Positions 27,516 through 38,279 are shown, counted from the first letter of the stretch. The stretch: 64,000 nucleotides of DNA from Treponema sp. OMZ 838 (GCF_000775995.1 NZ_CP009227.1:1302001-1366000), one strand, 5' to 3'. The notes: a model not told the origin generated them from the letters alone. Numbers and translations are program-made.

Positions 27516-27843
27516 AATATACTGGGCTGATTACGGAATACCGTATGGAAGTGAGCCTGGATTTAAAAGACCTGTTGTGATCGTCCAGAATGATGCATTT
27601 AATATCAAGGAACTCCATACTGTTCTTGCCGTTCCGTTGACAACCAATATAATACTCGCTGATGCTCCCGGGAATGTATTTATCGATAAAATAGATAGCG
27701 GTCTTCCAAAAGATTCCGTCGCAGTGGTATCGCAAACAGGAGTGATTGATAAAGCAAGAATTTCTGAAAAAGTTGGCATCCTACCTTTTGATGATATGCA
27801 TGAAATTGATGCCGGACTTTGTTTGATTTTGGGGCTTAATTAA
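27502..27843 (+). CDS. MazF/PemK-family mRNA interferase toxin
   Basis: 113 residues with the family's N-terminal IRGEIYWADYG, the core RPVVIVQNDAFN, VPLTTN and the C-terminal VSQTGVIDK region. These proteins cleave single-stranded mRNA at short sites to arrest growth. Arg and Thr residues of the active site (the R in RPV and the T in PLTTN) are present, so it should be active. It is co-transcribed with the overlapping antitoxin gene and sits at the start of the low-GC island. Confidence 0.92.
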   Translation: MIRGEIYWADYGIPYGSEPGFKRPVVIVQNDAFNIKELHTVLAVPLTTNIILADAPGNVFIDKIDSGLPKDSVAVVSQTGVIDKARISEKVGILPFDDMHEIDAGLCLILGLN

Positions 27844-27928
27844 AAAGCTCATTTTAGTATTCTTATAAACTCGTCCGAGTGTGTTATAATGTGTGGCATA
27901 TTCAAATACGAAAGCGGAGGAGGGGTAA

Positions 27929-28647
27929 ATGATGTCTATTAAGGCAAAAGACATGACGATGGCGGAACGCAAGGAACGTGTGGCGCAGCTGGTAAATCAA
28001 TTTAAGGAGAATGAGGCGTTTTATCTTTCCAAGAATTTTGTTGAAAGCGAAGTACGTAATAAGTTTATCGATCCGCTGCTTGAATGTCTGAAGTGGGATG
28101 TTTAACTTCGGCTGCTAATACGTTTGCACAGCCGAAAAAATTCTTTGATTATCGAAAACAAAATATAAAAAGCGGCGGTGATTGGAATGTTTACAGCAAA
28201 GATAGAATTGTCGTAAGGTAAATCGATTCTATACCAATCGTAGGTCTATGTAAAGCTGACATACTTGCATCAAATACACTATATAGTATTTGGTCGAAAA
28301 CTCCTGATTTTTCATTATTATATATACTGTGTATATTAAATTCAAAATTAATAAAAAAATATTGGAGTACAACATACTCCGATAACAAGTTACTATTTTC
28401 TAAAATAAAAGGATATCAGCTAAAAGAACGGCCTATTAAAAAAATTCCGCTTCAAGAGCAAACGCCGCTTATCCATTTTGCTGAGCAAATGCTTGATGCA
28501 CAGGAATAGCTGGACAGTGCAATATCCGATTCTGATAAAAAATTCTTACAACAGCGGGTTGACATTTTAGATAAGCAGATAAATACTGTTGTATATGGAC
28601 TGTACGGGTTGACGGCGGATGAGGTGAAGATTGTGGAGGGGGAGTAG
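27929..28647 (+). pseudogene. Wrecked type IIG restriction-modification gene
   Basis: The first 58 codons (27929-28105) read MSIKAKDMTMAERKERVAQL and then 'SKNFVESEVRNKFIDPLLEC', the N-terminus of fused restriction-methylase proteins, ending at a TAA. Downstream, one frame with internal stops (about 28202 and 28507) encodes 'SLLYILCILNSKLIKKYW', KGYQLKERPIKKIP and a final 'NTVVYGLYGLTADEVKIVEG', typical of the TaqI-like C-terminal specificity domain. The methylase and nuclease core is deleted. A GGAGGAGGGG ribosome site and a TATAAT (27885-27890) still precede it. Confidence 0.85.
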
Positions 28648-28656
28648 GGATAATTT

Positions 28657-31600
28657 ATGAGAGATAAAACTAATGCAGAAATAACAGTATATCCTAAACT
28701 TATCAAGAATATGCCGTGTGAAGAAGATTTATTTGCTGGTAAAGCACATACAACAATTGCACAAAATATTTGTAATACCATAAAAAATAATCTTGATTGT
28801 CGTATGATAGGTCTTGACGGATCTTGGGGGACCGGTAAGTCAAACTTATTAAAAATACTTGAAAAACAGCTTAATCAACAAGAGTATGAAAAATATTATT
28901 TTTTTTATATGACGCATGGGGACATCAAGAAGATATTCAACGACGTGCAATTTTAGAGAATTTGACTGATTTTCTTGTTAAAGAGAAAAAGATTCTTGAT
29001 AGTAAGAAATGGAAAGAAAAATGTAAAAATCTTGAATCAAAAACAAAAGAAACGGAAGTAAAAACGATACCTAAATTAAGTATCGGAGTTATCATAGGTG
29101 TTCTATCTGTTATAATAGCACCTGCTTTAAAACCGATCTCTGATTTATTACAAGAATCTTATCCAATAATTAGTAAATATATATATTGTATACCTTTAGG
29201 TTCATTAATGCTTGTGTTATGTTTTAAGATATTAAAACATATTTGGCATTGTATAATATGTTTTTATAAAAGGGGTAAAAATCAACAAAAATTTAAATTT
29301 ATTTTTGATGAAATATTTGCTTTTTATACAAAAGATAGAAAAGACATTGTAACCCATGAGGTAATCTCTGAACGTAATCCTTCCTCAAAAGATTTTAAAG
29401 ATTGGATAAAAGAGATATCTGAGGACTTAGAAAATAATAATCTTATAATTATTTTCGATAATATGGATAGGCTTCCGTCCAATAAAGTACAAGAACTTTG
29501 GTCATCGATTCATAGTTTTTTTGCAGAAGAAAGATATGAGGGGAGATGGGTTATTGTTCCTTTTGATAGGCTGCATATACGAAATGCTTTTAAGAAAGAG
29601 GATATACAAATACCTAAGACAGAAAAAGAGAATACTTCTGCAGATAAATATATATGTTATGGCGATGATTTTATCAATAAAACCTTTGATGTTGTCTACA
29701 GGGTATCTCCGCCTATTATGTCTGATTGGAAAGATTATTTTAGAATGCAGTGGAAAGAGGCATTCGGGAATACGATTGAGCAAAACAACTATGAAAATGT
29801 GATGCAAATATATGATATGTTGACAATAGAGCAATCACCTCGAAAAATTATTGCATTCATAAATGAAATAGTGACGATTAAACAAATTGTAAAAGATACC
29901 ATACCCTACCAATATATTGCATTGTACATATTTGGTAAACAAAGAATGACCGAAAAAGGTATTACCGAAATTTTTTCGCCTACCTTTTTAGGTGCTATTG
30001 ACTTCTTATATAAAAATGACACTGACCTAGCAAAATATCTTGCTGCATTATATTACCAATTACCACCGGAGCAGGTAAAAAGCGTCATATTCAAGGAAAA
30101 ACTTAAGCAGTCACTCGACAGCAAGGATGTGATTACCGTTAAAGAAATCAGTAATTCGCCTCTTTTTATTGATGTACTAGAATCTGCTTTGCCGGAGGTT
30201 ACCAATGTTGGTAATACGGCAGAGGTCATTAATGATGTTTTCCGTGATAAACAAGATGACCCATATACCAAACATATGTGGAGAGTTCTTTACAATAAGT
30301 CAAGAGATAAAACGGAAACAAAACTAGAAAATTATCAGTATATATTACTTACCCATATTGAAGCTCCTGCACAATATCTAATGAACATTATAAATACATT
30401 AGCAAATGATAAAAATTTTAATTCTAAGCAGTATTATAGTGATATTACAAAGCTTAGTGAATTAAAAAATATTAATGTTTTTGACTACATCAAATCTAAA
30501 GAATTACAGGTAGAGCAGTTTATTACTTTTATTAACCTTGCGAAAGAAAAAATAGAAAAGTATAAAATTACTTGTGATAATGATGAACTAGATGAATACT
30601 TAGCAACATTGGAAGTTTTAAAATTAAAAGAAATAAATTTTATACCATACATTGTAAAAGAATATGATTTTGATAAATATAAAAAACACTTGGTTGAGCT
30701 TATCTCAAAAAATCAAAGCTCTAAAGAATATATTAAACTTTTATATACTCGTCTAAAAGAAATTGAACGTCCTGTGAAACAAGAGCTTTTAACTGATAGT
30801 GAGATTTATTCACTGTTTACCCAATTTAATAATCAAGATGAGTTTTACTATGATTTAATTTGTATGAGGATTGCACGATTTGATGATTTTAGTTCATCAT
30901 ATTCAAGCCCCTTCGATGCTGTGCTAAAGAACAATAAGGATAAGATATCTTTAAAAATAGCAGAAAGAATCGAGTATTACACCGATTACAGTGATATACT
31001 CATAAATTTATCAAAAATAGACTTTCCTCTTTATAAATCAATGGCACAGGATTTAACGAAAAGATCTTATGGTGTATCACGTGCAAGAATTGAAATAATC
31101 TTAAATGATTATGATGTTATTAGTAAAAAACTGGAACTTCCACATAAGACATTGCTTTCTCGTTTAGAGGGCTGGAGTGAGTATGCAATCAGAGATATCA
31201 CTATATCTAATATAATACATATATCGGTTGCCTTTTTTAAAGCAGTACATAATGAAAACATCAAAAATGAATTGACTGATCATTGTATGAATACGCTTGA
31301 TGAATATCTGAAAAGCCTTACTAAAGAACTATGGATTGAAGAAATTAAAAATAAAGGCTTTGCTTACCAAACAATCGAATACAGTACATTACCACTACAG
31401 CATAGCGCTGTTGAGGCGTTGGAAGATGTTATCAAAAGTTTTGTAAAATCAGAATCAGATTTTACAAATTGTACAGATCAGATTACATATTTAATTGAAA
31501 AAGCAGAAAAAGATAGTCGTTCGTTACAAAGTATTGCAAAGGATATCAGGGATATTTTTACCAATGGAAAGGTAGAAATGACAACAGAGCTTTTTTCAAC

Positions 31601-31883
31601 TATAGGAGTTCTTCTATTGAAACGAGGCAAACTTGAACAGAAAACGGAAGCTCTACGTACGGTATTTCCTAATACTGTTGTTGATTCATATATTGATCTA
31701 TTACTCCAATACAGTAAATCAATAAAAAAGATAATACAGCAAGCAGATACTGAAGAAGTTGAATCGTTTGCCGCTCATCTGATAAGTATGTCGGATAAAG
31801 ATGAGCGAGCGCTTGAACTTATCAAAAAACTTGGGCTATCTCAATCTGAGAACAAAGAAAATACAAAAACCGATAAATTATAA
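28657..31883 (+). pseudogene. KAP-family P-loop NTPase, frameshifted at a T8 tract
   Basis: Two frames make one protein. The first (28657-28956) has Walker A GSWGTGKS (55-62). After the T8 run at 28899-28906 the family motif YDAWGHQED continues in another frame, which is open to 31883 (listed start 28962). The restored product would be about 1075 residues, with two membrane segments (about 150-220) inserted after Walker A and Walker B 'NLIIIFDNMDRLP'. KAP NTPases are membrane-associated signalling-type ATPases; some, such as PifA, act against phages. One extra T would restore the frame. DNA is very AT-rich. It may be a true mutation, a phase switch or a sequencing error. Confidence 0.85.
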
Positions 31884-31902
31884 TTACACAGTATCTCCCT
31901 CA

Positions 31903-31998
31903 ATGTCTTACGAAACAATTATCAAACAAGTAAAAATGTTACCGGAACCATTGTTAGCATCAGTATCAACCTTCATCAAACTATTTGAATCTGCGTAA
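31903..31998 (+). pseudogene. Orphan antitoxin-like ORF fragment
   Basis: 31 codons, beginning MSYETIIKQVKMLPEPLLAS, that resemble the N-terminus of the antitoxin at 27273 (MTYEMLEQQIKSLPYEYYMQ). It ends at TAA without the toxin-binding tail, and no toxin follows. It is probably the remnant of a second antitoxin gene. The remaining DNA to 32128 shows nothing recognisable. Confidence 0.55.
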
Positions 31999-32128
31999 TG
32001 CAATTTTACTGAAAACCACGCCGGTCACGCAAAGCCTAAAAAAAAACTTTTTTTGCATTAGCGGAAAAATACACCTTGACCAGAACGCTGTTACCGAGTT
32101 ACGCGAGGTAAGCTTGATATGATTTGAT

Positions 32129-32734
32129 CTACTGAATGAATCTTTTAACCCACGTATCTAAAAAATTCATTTGCTCTTCCGTATGAAACCAATGTTCGCC
32201 CCTATCAAAAACCGTTAAGCTCGCGTTTATTGTATGTGCAAAATTCGTCATTGTTTCCAAAGAAGTCATATCGTCTTTTTTACCGTAAAGAATGCCGGTA
32301 GGAATGTTCCATGTTATAGGATTGTTCCTGACAAAAGAAAGGTATTCCCACGATAATGGTTCGCCGAAAGAAGTACTGATTATCTTTTTTGCCCTCAGCT
32401 CTTCTTCGGATACCTTTGCCTTTTTCATCATAGTTAAGATTAGATTTTCCATATCGACAATGGGCGAAATAAACAGGGCTTTTGTGATTGGCTTTTTCGA
32501 TAAAGAAATCAGAGAAAAATAAGCTCCTATACTGTTTGCGATTAATAAAATTTCACTGTACTTTGGAGCGATAAAATCAAAATAGTTTTGAAATTCTTCT
32601 TTAGCCTGCCACGGTAATTCCGCTTTATAATCGAAACCTATAACTTCATAATCGTCATTAAAAAGTTTTTTATAATGATCGGCTTCGTCTGTGGAACCGC
32701 CTTTTCCGTGCACATATATAACAGCGTTGTTCAT
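32129..32734 (-). CDS. Alpha/beta hydrolase
   Basis: 201 residues. An N-terminal strand with YVHGKGGS (oxyanion loop), the nucleophile elbow ANSIGAY (Ser at about 67), an acidic segment GKKDD, and a C-terminal catalytic-like His in RGEHWFH are present, so the triad seems intact. The substrate is unknown; small members of this group are esterases or peptidases. GGAG stands eight bases before the ATG. It lies alone at the right side of the low-GC island. Confidence 0.88.
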   Translation of the reverse strand: MNNAVIYVHGKGGSTDEADHYKKLFNDDYEVIGFDYKAELPWQAKEEFQNYFDFIAPKYSEILLIANSIGAYFSLISLSKKPITKALFISPIVDMENLILTMMKKAKVSEEELRAKKIISTSFGEPLSWEYLSFVRNNPITWNIPTGILYGKKDDMTSLETMTNFAHTINASLTVFDRGEHWFHTEEQMNFLDTWVKRFIQ

Positions 32735-32834
32735 TTAAAATAGCTCCTATTCTGCATCTATAAATCCGAAACAATAAATTATTTTAAGAAATCTTCCCAA
32801 TTTCGCCAACCGGCATAGGAAAATTCTAAGGCAG

Positions 32835-32868
32835 GGCAACCGCATTACAAATATTTTTAGCGGTTGCC
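32835..32868. repeat. Short hairpin GGCAACCGC/GCGGTTGCC
   Basis: Perfect 9-bp arms (32835-32843 and 32860-32868) just before the TGCGAAATTTT palindrome. It belongs to the repeat-filled gap 32735-33163, which holds no gene. Confidence 0.65.
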
Positions 32869-32880
32869 TTCCTTCCTCTG

Positions 32881-32906
32881 TGCGAAATTTTGCTTAAAAT
32901 TTCGCA
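32881..32906. repeat. Palindrome TGCGAAATTTT, copy 2
   Basis: Arms identical to those at 9383-9408 (11 bp, different 4-base loop) and again next to TTGCCTTCCTT. Two exact copies about 23 kb apart show a dispersed repeat family. Confidence 0.75.
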
Positions 32907-32923
32907 CATTTTTCCAGCAAATG

Positions 32924-33150
32924 GGTAAACGCATCAGGTAGAGTAGATATAAATCGCGGAAAAATTGAGACTGTGAGACCATTTGAACCATCTTCAACTG
33001 TTGTACATCCGTGTACAACAGTTGAAGGCGAGTTTTGTGCGCGCACAAAACATCGCTGCTGTATGGAACTACTGCCATCCTTGGCCGTTCTGGTCGAATA
33101 GTATCAATTTTTCCGCGGGGAGACTAAAAAAACGACCTGATGCGTTTATC
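32924..33150. mobile_element. MITE-like element with terminal inverted repeats and nested hairpins
   Basis: Terminal inverted repeats TAAACGCATCAGGT (32926-32939) and ACCTGATGCGTTTA (33135-33148) are perfect over 14 bp. A second inner pair, CGCGGAAAAATTGA (32955-32968) and its complement (33104-33117), is also perfect. Inside lie the 36-nt TGTACATCCGTGTACA hairpin (32992-33027, 16-bp stem) and a second hairpin, GCGAGTTTTGTGC with ACAAAACATCGC. There is no transposase gene. The structure suits a non-autonomous element of about 230 bp. Confidence 0.7.
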
Positions 33151-33163
33151 CTGAATTCTAAAG

Positions 33164-33742
33164 TCAATACATGGGAATTTCCAGAGTAATCCCCGCTTCC
33201 CACCTGTTGCCTTTCCGTTCAAAAATCGTGATGTTATCAACCGGAAAGTCTTCCGCAAGGTTCATTTCGTTCATAACTTGAAGCGCCTTCGTCATTATGC
33301 CTACAGAAATATCCCGATTTGCAACAGTTGCATGAGGCTGGAAAGGCTTTTTGTCTTTTTTCGTACAGCCCGGACAGGCATTCAAAATTGCTTGTATTGT
33401 TTTATCACGGAGCTTTGTCCAATTTTCATCTGCAACGACGTTTGCAAAAAGCGTTCTATCTCCAAACGCATCAAAGTTATCAATATGAGCAGTAAAACCT
33501 AAACCTTTGGGCAAGACTTCTTTTTCAATCGCGCTGATTAAATCAGCTGTTGAATATTCTTCTTGCAATCTGAACGGAGGGACGAGTGTAACATGGATGG
33601 GTGTACCATGCCCTGACTTGCAGCCGTAAACCTCGTTCATATAACGGCGGCAATCTTCAAGAGTAAGGGTTATATCCTCTGGGAGGAGAACGCCGATAAA
33701 ATGCGTTTGCTGCGGAACATTGTTTTGTTTCATCTCTATCAT
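33164..33742 (-). CDS. 2H phosphoesterase (2'-5' RNA ligase-like)
   Basis: 192 residues with the two HxT motifs of the family: HVTL (in 'IHVTLVPPF', about 50) and HATV (in 'QPHATVANRD', about 142). Such enzymes act on 2',3'-cyclic phosphates or 2'-5' linkages in RNA. Both catalytic histidines are present. An ATG three codons in is an alternative start. It is divergent from dinB. Confidence 0.9.
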   Translation of the reverse strand: MIEMKQNNVPQQTHFIGVLLPEDITLTLEDCRRYMNEVYGCKSGHGTPIHVTLVPPFRLQEEYSTADLISAIEKEVLPKGLGFTAHIDNFDAFGDRTLFANVVADENWTKLRDKTIQAILNACPGCTKKDKKPFQPHATVANRDISVGIMTKALQVMNEMNLAEDFPVDNITIFERKGNRWEAGITLEIPMY

Positions 33743-33859
33743 TATAGCATGGAACCATGTATCATTCTATCTTGGTGTTCTTCAGTATTCTGAATGCCGG
33801 CAGCTGGATTTTCTCAAAGTTATGATATAATAGTTATGCAATGTTAAGGTTAACTGAAA

Positions 33860-35026
33860 ATGATTCATAATCCGGTATTTTTTCATGTTGATTTAGATGC
33901 TTTTTTTGCCTCGGTAGAACAGCTTGATAATCCGGCTTATCGCGGCAAGCCGGTTATTGTCGGCGGGCTTGGTAGGCGAGGTGTTGTTTCAACTGCTTCG
34001 TATGAAGCGCGGAAATTCGGTGTCCATTCTGCGATGCCGATAGCCCGTGCGCGTGCCTTGTGTCCGCAGGGGATCTTTATAAAAACACGAATGCAGCGTT
34101 ACTATGAAAAATCGAAAGAGATTATGAGCATTTTTAAAAACTTTAGTCCCGATATACAGCAGCTTTCTGTCGATGAAGCGTTCCTCGATATGAGCGGTAC
34201 TGAAAAAATATTCGGCGATACGACAACGGCAGCCCGGCTTTTAAAAACTACCATTTTTGAACAAACCGGTTTGCGCGTTTCCGTAGGAGCTGCTTCTAAT
34301 AAGTACATTGCAAAAATTGCGTCGGGACAATCGAAGCCGGATGGTTTGCTGGTTATTCCGCCAGGCGGAGAAGGGGCGTTTATGCAGTCGCTGCGTTTAA
34401 GCGATGTATGGGGGATCGGCGGCAAAACGCGTGCGAGACTTGCGGAGGCCGGTCTGACGACTATTGCTGAAATTCTCAAACAGCAGGAATCCGTTTTACA
34501 GCTGATTATCGGGAATGCCGCCGGTACGTTTTTGTATCAAGCCGTCCGCGGAGATATGGCGCATGTTTTTAACGAAGAGCGGAAAAGTCATGCTATCAGT
34601 ACGGAACGCACGTTTGAAACCGATCTTCATGAAAGAGACGAAATCTCCGATGTGCTGTTTCAGCTGAGTGCTGAGTTGATGTGCCGTATTCTTGATGAGC
34701 GTATTCAAAGCCGCACCGTACATATTAAAATACGGTATACGGATTTTACCACCATTTCGGCACAGCAGAGCGGGGCATTGATTAACGATTCTGCTGATTT
34801 ATATGAGCGGGCACAAAAGCTGTTCTTTTCCCGTTTTGATACGGCGCTGTCCGTCCGGCTTATCGGGATTGGGGTGGATGTCGGCAGCGACAACAGTCAG
34901 TTGGAGCTTTTTGCTTCCGAAAAAGCGACAAAAAAACGTAAAATTGAAGAAGCGGTTTTGAATATTGCAAAGAAGAATAAAGATGTCAAAATTGTGCAAG
35001 CACGATTGCTCCCGCGGGGAGAATAG
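33860..35026 (+). CDS. dinB: DNA polymerase IV
   Basis: A Y-family translesion polymerase of 388 residues. Catalytic acidic residues are seen in 'HVDLDAFFASVE' (D11, D13) and SVDEAFLDM (D105, E106). The helix-hairpin-helix thumb (VWGIGGKT) and a C-terminal little-finger domain follow, ending in a basic tail. TATAAT lies 20-30 bases before the ATG. I see no obvious LexA box. It converges on hsdR. Confidence 0.95.
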   Translation: MIHNPVFFHVDLDAFFASVEQLDNPAYRGKPVIVGGLGRRGVVSTASYEARKFGVHSAMPIARARALCPQGIFIKTRMQRYYEKSKEIMSIFKNFSPDIQQLSVDEAFLDMSGTEKIFGDTTTAARLLKTTIFEQTGLRVSVGAASNKYIAKIASGQSKPDGLLVIPPGGEGAFMQSLRLSDVWGIGGKTRARLAEAGLTTIAEILKQQESVLQLIIGNAAGTFLYQAVRGDMAHVFNEERKSHAISTERTFETDLHERDEISDVLFQLSAELMCRILDERIQSRTVHIKIRYTDFTTISAQQSGALINDSADLYERAQKLFFSRFDTALSVRLIGIGVDVGSDNSQLELFASEKATKKRKIEEAVLNIAKKNKDVKIVQARLLPRGE

Positions 35027-35041
35027 CGGAGTATAATGAGT

Positions 35042-38000
35042 TTATGGCTTGCTTCCGTACTTCGGGATTGTCTCTGCGGCAAGGGATGCGTCTGTATACG
35101 ATTGTGCCGGCACTGTGTCTTTTATCGCTGTGGCTTTTGAGTTCGTAGTTTGTGCTGCTTTTACGTTTTCCTTTTGCACTGTTGTATTAGATGATATGAC
35201 GGCGGAGGAATCAAGTTCCATAAGGTTATCTGTCCACACTTCGCATTGGTTCATAACAGTTTCCACTGCATCTTCTACCCCTGCTGGCGGGTAATCATAT
35301 TTTTTTAAGAGTCTTTTGATAAGCATCCGCATGTGTGCCCGAGCACCTGCTTTCCGCGACCAATCGATGGTTTTATTTTTACGCAGTGTTTCGGTTAATG
35401 CCTTTGTCATTGCAATCAGCTCACCATTTTTATAAAAATCTTTGATTGCTTCAGGCTTCGTGAGAGCATCATAAAACGCGGATTCTTCGGCGCTCAAGCC
35501 TAGCTGTTTTCCTTCCTGTTCGGCTTCGGTGATTTGCCGTGCGAGTTTGAGCATCTCGGCTATGACTTCTTCGTTGGTAAGCATCCCGTTCAAATAGGCA
35601 TTTACGGTCTGCTGCAGCATTTTGCTGAATTTTTCTGATTTTACAACATTGTACCTCTGATAGATATGTACTTGTTCCGCAAGCAGCCGCTTGAGCAGCT
35701 CGACGGCAAGGTTGCGCTCTTTCATATTCGCAATATCTTCTAAAAATCCCGGAGAAAAGAGGGAAAAAGCTTTTGAAATATCCGAAAAAAGATTGACTAC
35801 ACCGCTGCTTTTAATACTCTGCATTAAAAGCGCATTGATCTGAGCATTCAATTCAGGCAGTGAAAGCCGTTTGCCGCCACCGGTATAGCTTAATCTGACT
35901 AACAAAACACGTACCGCTTCAAAAAAAGCAGCTTCAAACCGTTGCGGTTCTACAGCAACGGAAGAACAGAGGGAGAGTGCTTGCCGGAGCAAGAATGCTT
36001 CTTTCAAAAAAGTGTCTTTTTGCTTTTCTTTTTCACGTGCCATAAGAAAGTTCACCGCACCGCTTATCGCCTTTGCCCGTTCCAGATCGGTACCGGTCAT
36101 AAACATAGAGTAATCATAGCCATGTAAGAGGTCTTGGCAGATAGAAAGTTTTTCTAGGAAGGTAGGATAAGCAACGGAAAGAATATCAGTGTCGCCGTAT
36201 TGTTTTTTATCGCGGCTGGTGTAGTCGTTCATTGCCTGTTTGAGCGCCCGTATAATCCCGATGTAATCGACTACGAGTCCTCCTTCTTTATCCTGAAAAA
36301 CACGGTTGACACGGGCGATTGCCTGCATCAGATTATGCCCAGCCATCGGCTTGTATATATACATGGTAGCAAGAGACGGTACATCAAAACCGGTCAACCA
36401 CATATCGACAACAATCGCAATCTTGAGCGGACTCGTGTTATCCTTAAATTTTGCAGCAAGTTCATCCCGTCGGTGTTTATTTCCAATAATACTCCGCCAT
36501 GATTCATCGTCATCATTGGTAGAAGTCATAACGACAGCAACGGTTTCAGTCCATATAGGACGCAGCTCCAGCATTTTACGGTAAATCTTCATCGCAATAG
36601 GCCGGGAATAAGCGACAACCATCGCTTTACCGGTTAGAAGGCAGGCACGGTTACTTTCATAATGTTCAATAATATCGCGCACCAGCGAATCGATTGCTTC
36701 ATCGCTGCCGAGCAATGCTTCCATTTTGGTAAGTTCGTGTTTACTTTTTTCAATGACGTATTCATCGGTTTGTTGCGCAGCCGCATCATATTCCGCATCG
36801 ATGAGCTGCAAAGTTTCCTGATCTAGTTTGAGCTTGATGACGCGACTTTCATAATATACCGGCCGAGTTGCGCCGTCTTCAACTGCCTGCGTCATATCGT
36901 AAATATCGATGTAATCGCCAAACACTTCGCGAGTGCTGCGATCGGCAGCGGAGATCGGTGTTCCGGTAAAACCGATATAACTTGCATTCGGTAGACTGTT
37001 ACGAATAATGCGTGCAGTACCGATTATCCGTTTGGCGATATCTTCACCTGCGTCGTTTTTGGCTATTTTTATTTTTTCGGTGAGGCCGTATTGTCCGCGG
37101 TGAGCTTCATCTGCCATCACAATGATATTCCGACGTTCCGACAGCGGTTCAGAAGATTCTTCGAACTTCTGCATGGTGGTAAAAAAGATACCGTTTGCCT
37201 GTCGTCCTGCAAGCAGTTGTTTTAGGTTTTGTCTGCTTGTTGCTTGTATTGGAGATTGCCGCAAAAAGCTCTTGCATTTAGCAAACTGACCATAGAGTTG
37301 ATCGTCAAGGTCATTTCGATCCGTAATTACTACAATAGTAGGGCTTTCCAATGCAGCTTGCAGCAAATGGGCGTAAAACACCATCGAGAGAGATTTTCCG
37401 CTTCCCTGCGTATGCCAAAACACTCCGGCTTTTCCGTCGGTCTTAACAGCTTTTTGCGTTGAAAGGATGGCTTTCCGCACGGCAAAGTATTGATGATACC
37501 CTGCAAGGATTTTAAAGCTCTCGAGTCCCTCATCCGAGAAGCAAATGAAGTTTTTGATGATATCCAAAAGCCGTTCTTTTTTAAACATACCTTCAAAAAA
37601 CGTATCAAACTGAGCATACTGGGTATTTTCGTAGTTGCCGTCCTTTGTTTTCCACTCCATAAAGCGGTCTTCTCCGGATGTTATCGTACCTGCTTTTGAG
37701 GTAAGCTGATCACTCATTACGCAGATTGCATTGTAGATAAACAGAGAAGGGACTTCTCTCATATAGTTGCGGATTTGCCGGTAAGCCTCGGATGCATCGG
37801 TTTCCTCACGGGATGGTGACTTCAGTTCTATCAGTACAATCGGCAGTCCGTTAAGAAACAGGAGCATATCGGGGCGTTTTGTGCTGTTTTCGATATATGT
37901 CCATTGATTTGCGATGATAAATGAATTGCGCGCAGGATTGTCATAATCGGCAAGATATACGATAGCTGACCGCCGTTGCCCCTGATCAAAATACTGTACT

Positions 38001-38272
38001 TCGATACCGTTTTGCAGGTAATCCATAAAAAGCGTATTTTTTTGCAGCAGTTCGGCGTTTTCAAAATGCTGTAATTTAGAAAGCGCTTCCTGAATCGCCT
38101 CTTGCGGCAGATCCGCGTTAATCCGATACAGAGAATCCTCTAAAACAGTATGGAACAGGGGGCTATGAAAATCCCGTTCAACATCCGGCCCGTACACATA
38201 GTCATAGCCCAATGTATCTCTAAAAAGCTCAATCAAAGAATGTTCATAATCGGTTTCGGTATAATTTTGCAC
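35042..38272 (-). CDS. hsdR: Type I restriction enzyme, R subunit
   Basis: 1076 residues from a GTG at 38272, chosen because AAAGGAGAG lies upstream and the sequence from there (QNYTETDYE) is the family start. The nuclease domain shows RPD...ELK (about D135, E149, K151). SF2 helicase motifs follow: TQGSGKS (about 288-294), a DEAH box (ADEAHRG, about 385) and a conserved helicase C-terminal half. HsdR translocates and cuts DNA in complex with HsdM and HsdS. The C-terminus has a Lys/Thr/Ala-rich tail. Its ribosome site touches the end of a hairpin repeat element, and hsdS/hsdM lie upstream beyond a toxin-antitoxin pair. Confidence 0.95.
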   Translation of the reverse strand: MQNYTETDYEHSLIELFRDTLGYDYVYGPDVERDFHSPLFHTVLEDSLYRINADLPQEAIQEALSKLQHFENAELLQKNTLFMDYLQNGIEVQYFDQGQRRSAIVYLADYDNPARNSFIIANQWTYIENSTKRPDMLLFLNGLPIVLIELKSPSREETDASEAYRQIRNYMREVPSLFIYNAICVMSDQLTSKAGTITSGEDRFMEWKTKDGNYENTQYAQFDTFFEGMFKKERLLDIIKNFICFSDEGLESFKILAGYHQYFAVRKAILSTQKAVKTDGKAGVFWHTQGSGKSLSMVFYAHLLQAALESPTIVVITDRNDLDDQLYGQFAKCKSFLRQSPIQATSRQNLKQLLAGRQANGIFFTTMQKFEESSEPLSERRNIIVMADEAHRGQYGLTEKIKIAKNDAGEDIAKRIIGTARIIRNSLPNASYIGFTGTPISAADRSTREVFGDYIDIYDMTQAVEDGATRPVYYESRVIKLKLDQETLQLIDAEYDAAAQQTDEYVIEKSKHELTKMEALLGSDEAIDSLVRDIIEHYESNRACLLTGKAMVVAYSRPIAMKIYRKMLELRPIWTETVAVVMTSTNDDDESWRSIIGNKHRRDELAAKFKDNTSPLKIAIVVDMWLTGFDVPSLATMYIYKPMAGHNLMQAIARVNRVFQDKEGGLVVDYIGIIRALKQAMNDYTSRDKKQYGDTDILSVAYPTFLEKLSICQDLLHGYDYSMFMTGTDLERAKAISGAVNFLMAREKEKQKDTFLKEAFLLRQALSLCSSVAVEPQRFEAAFFEAVRVLLVRLSYTGGGKRLSLPELNAQINALLMQSIKSSGVVNLFSDISKAFSLFSPGFLEDIANMKERNLAVELLKRLLAEQVHIYQRYNVVKSEKFSKMLQQTVNAYLNGMLTNEEVIAEMLKLARQITEAEQEGKQLGLSAEESAFYDALTKPEAIKDFYKNGELIAMTKALTETLRKNKTIDWSRKAGARAHMRMLIKRLLKKYDYPPAGVEDAVETVMNQCEVWTDNLMELDSSAVISSNTTVQKENVKAAQTTNSKATAIKDTVPAQSYTDASLAAETIPKYGSKP

Positions 38273-38279
38273 ACTCTCT

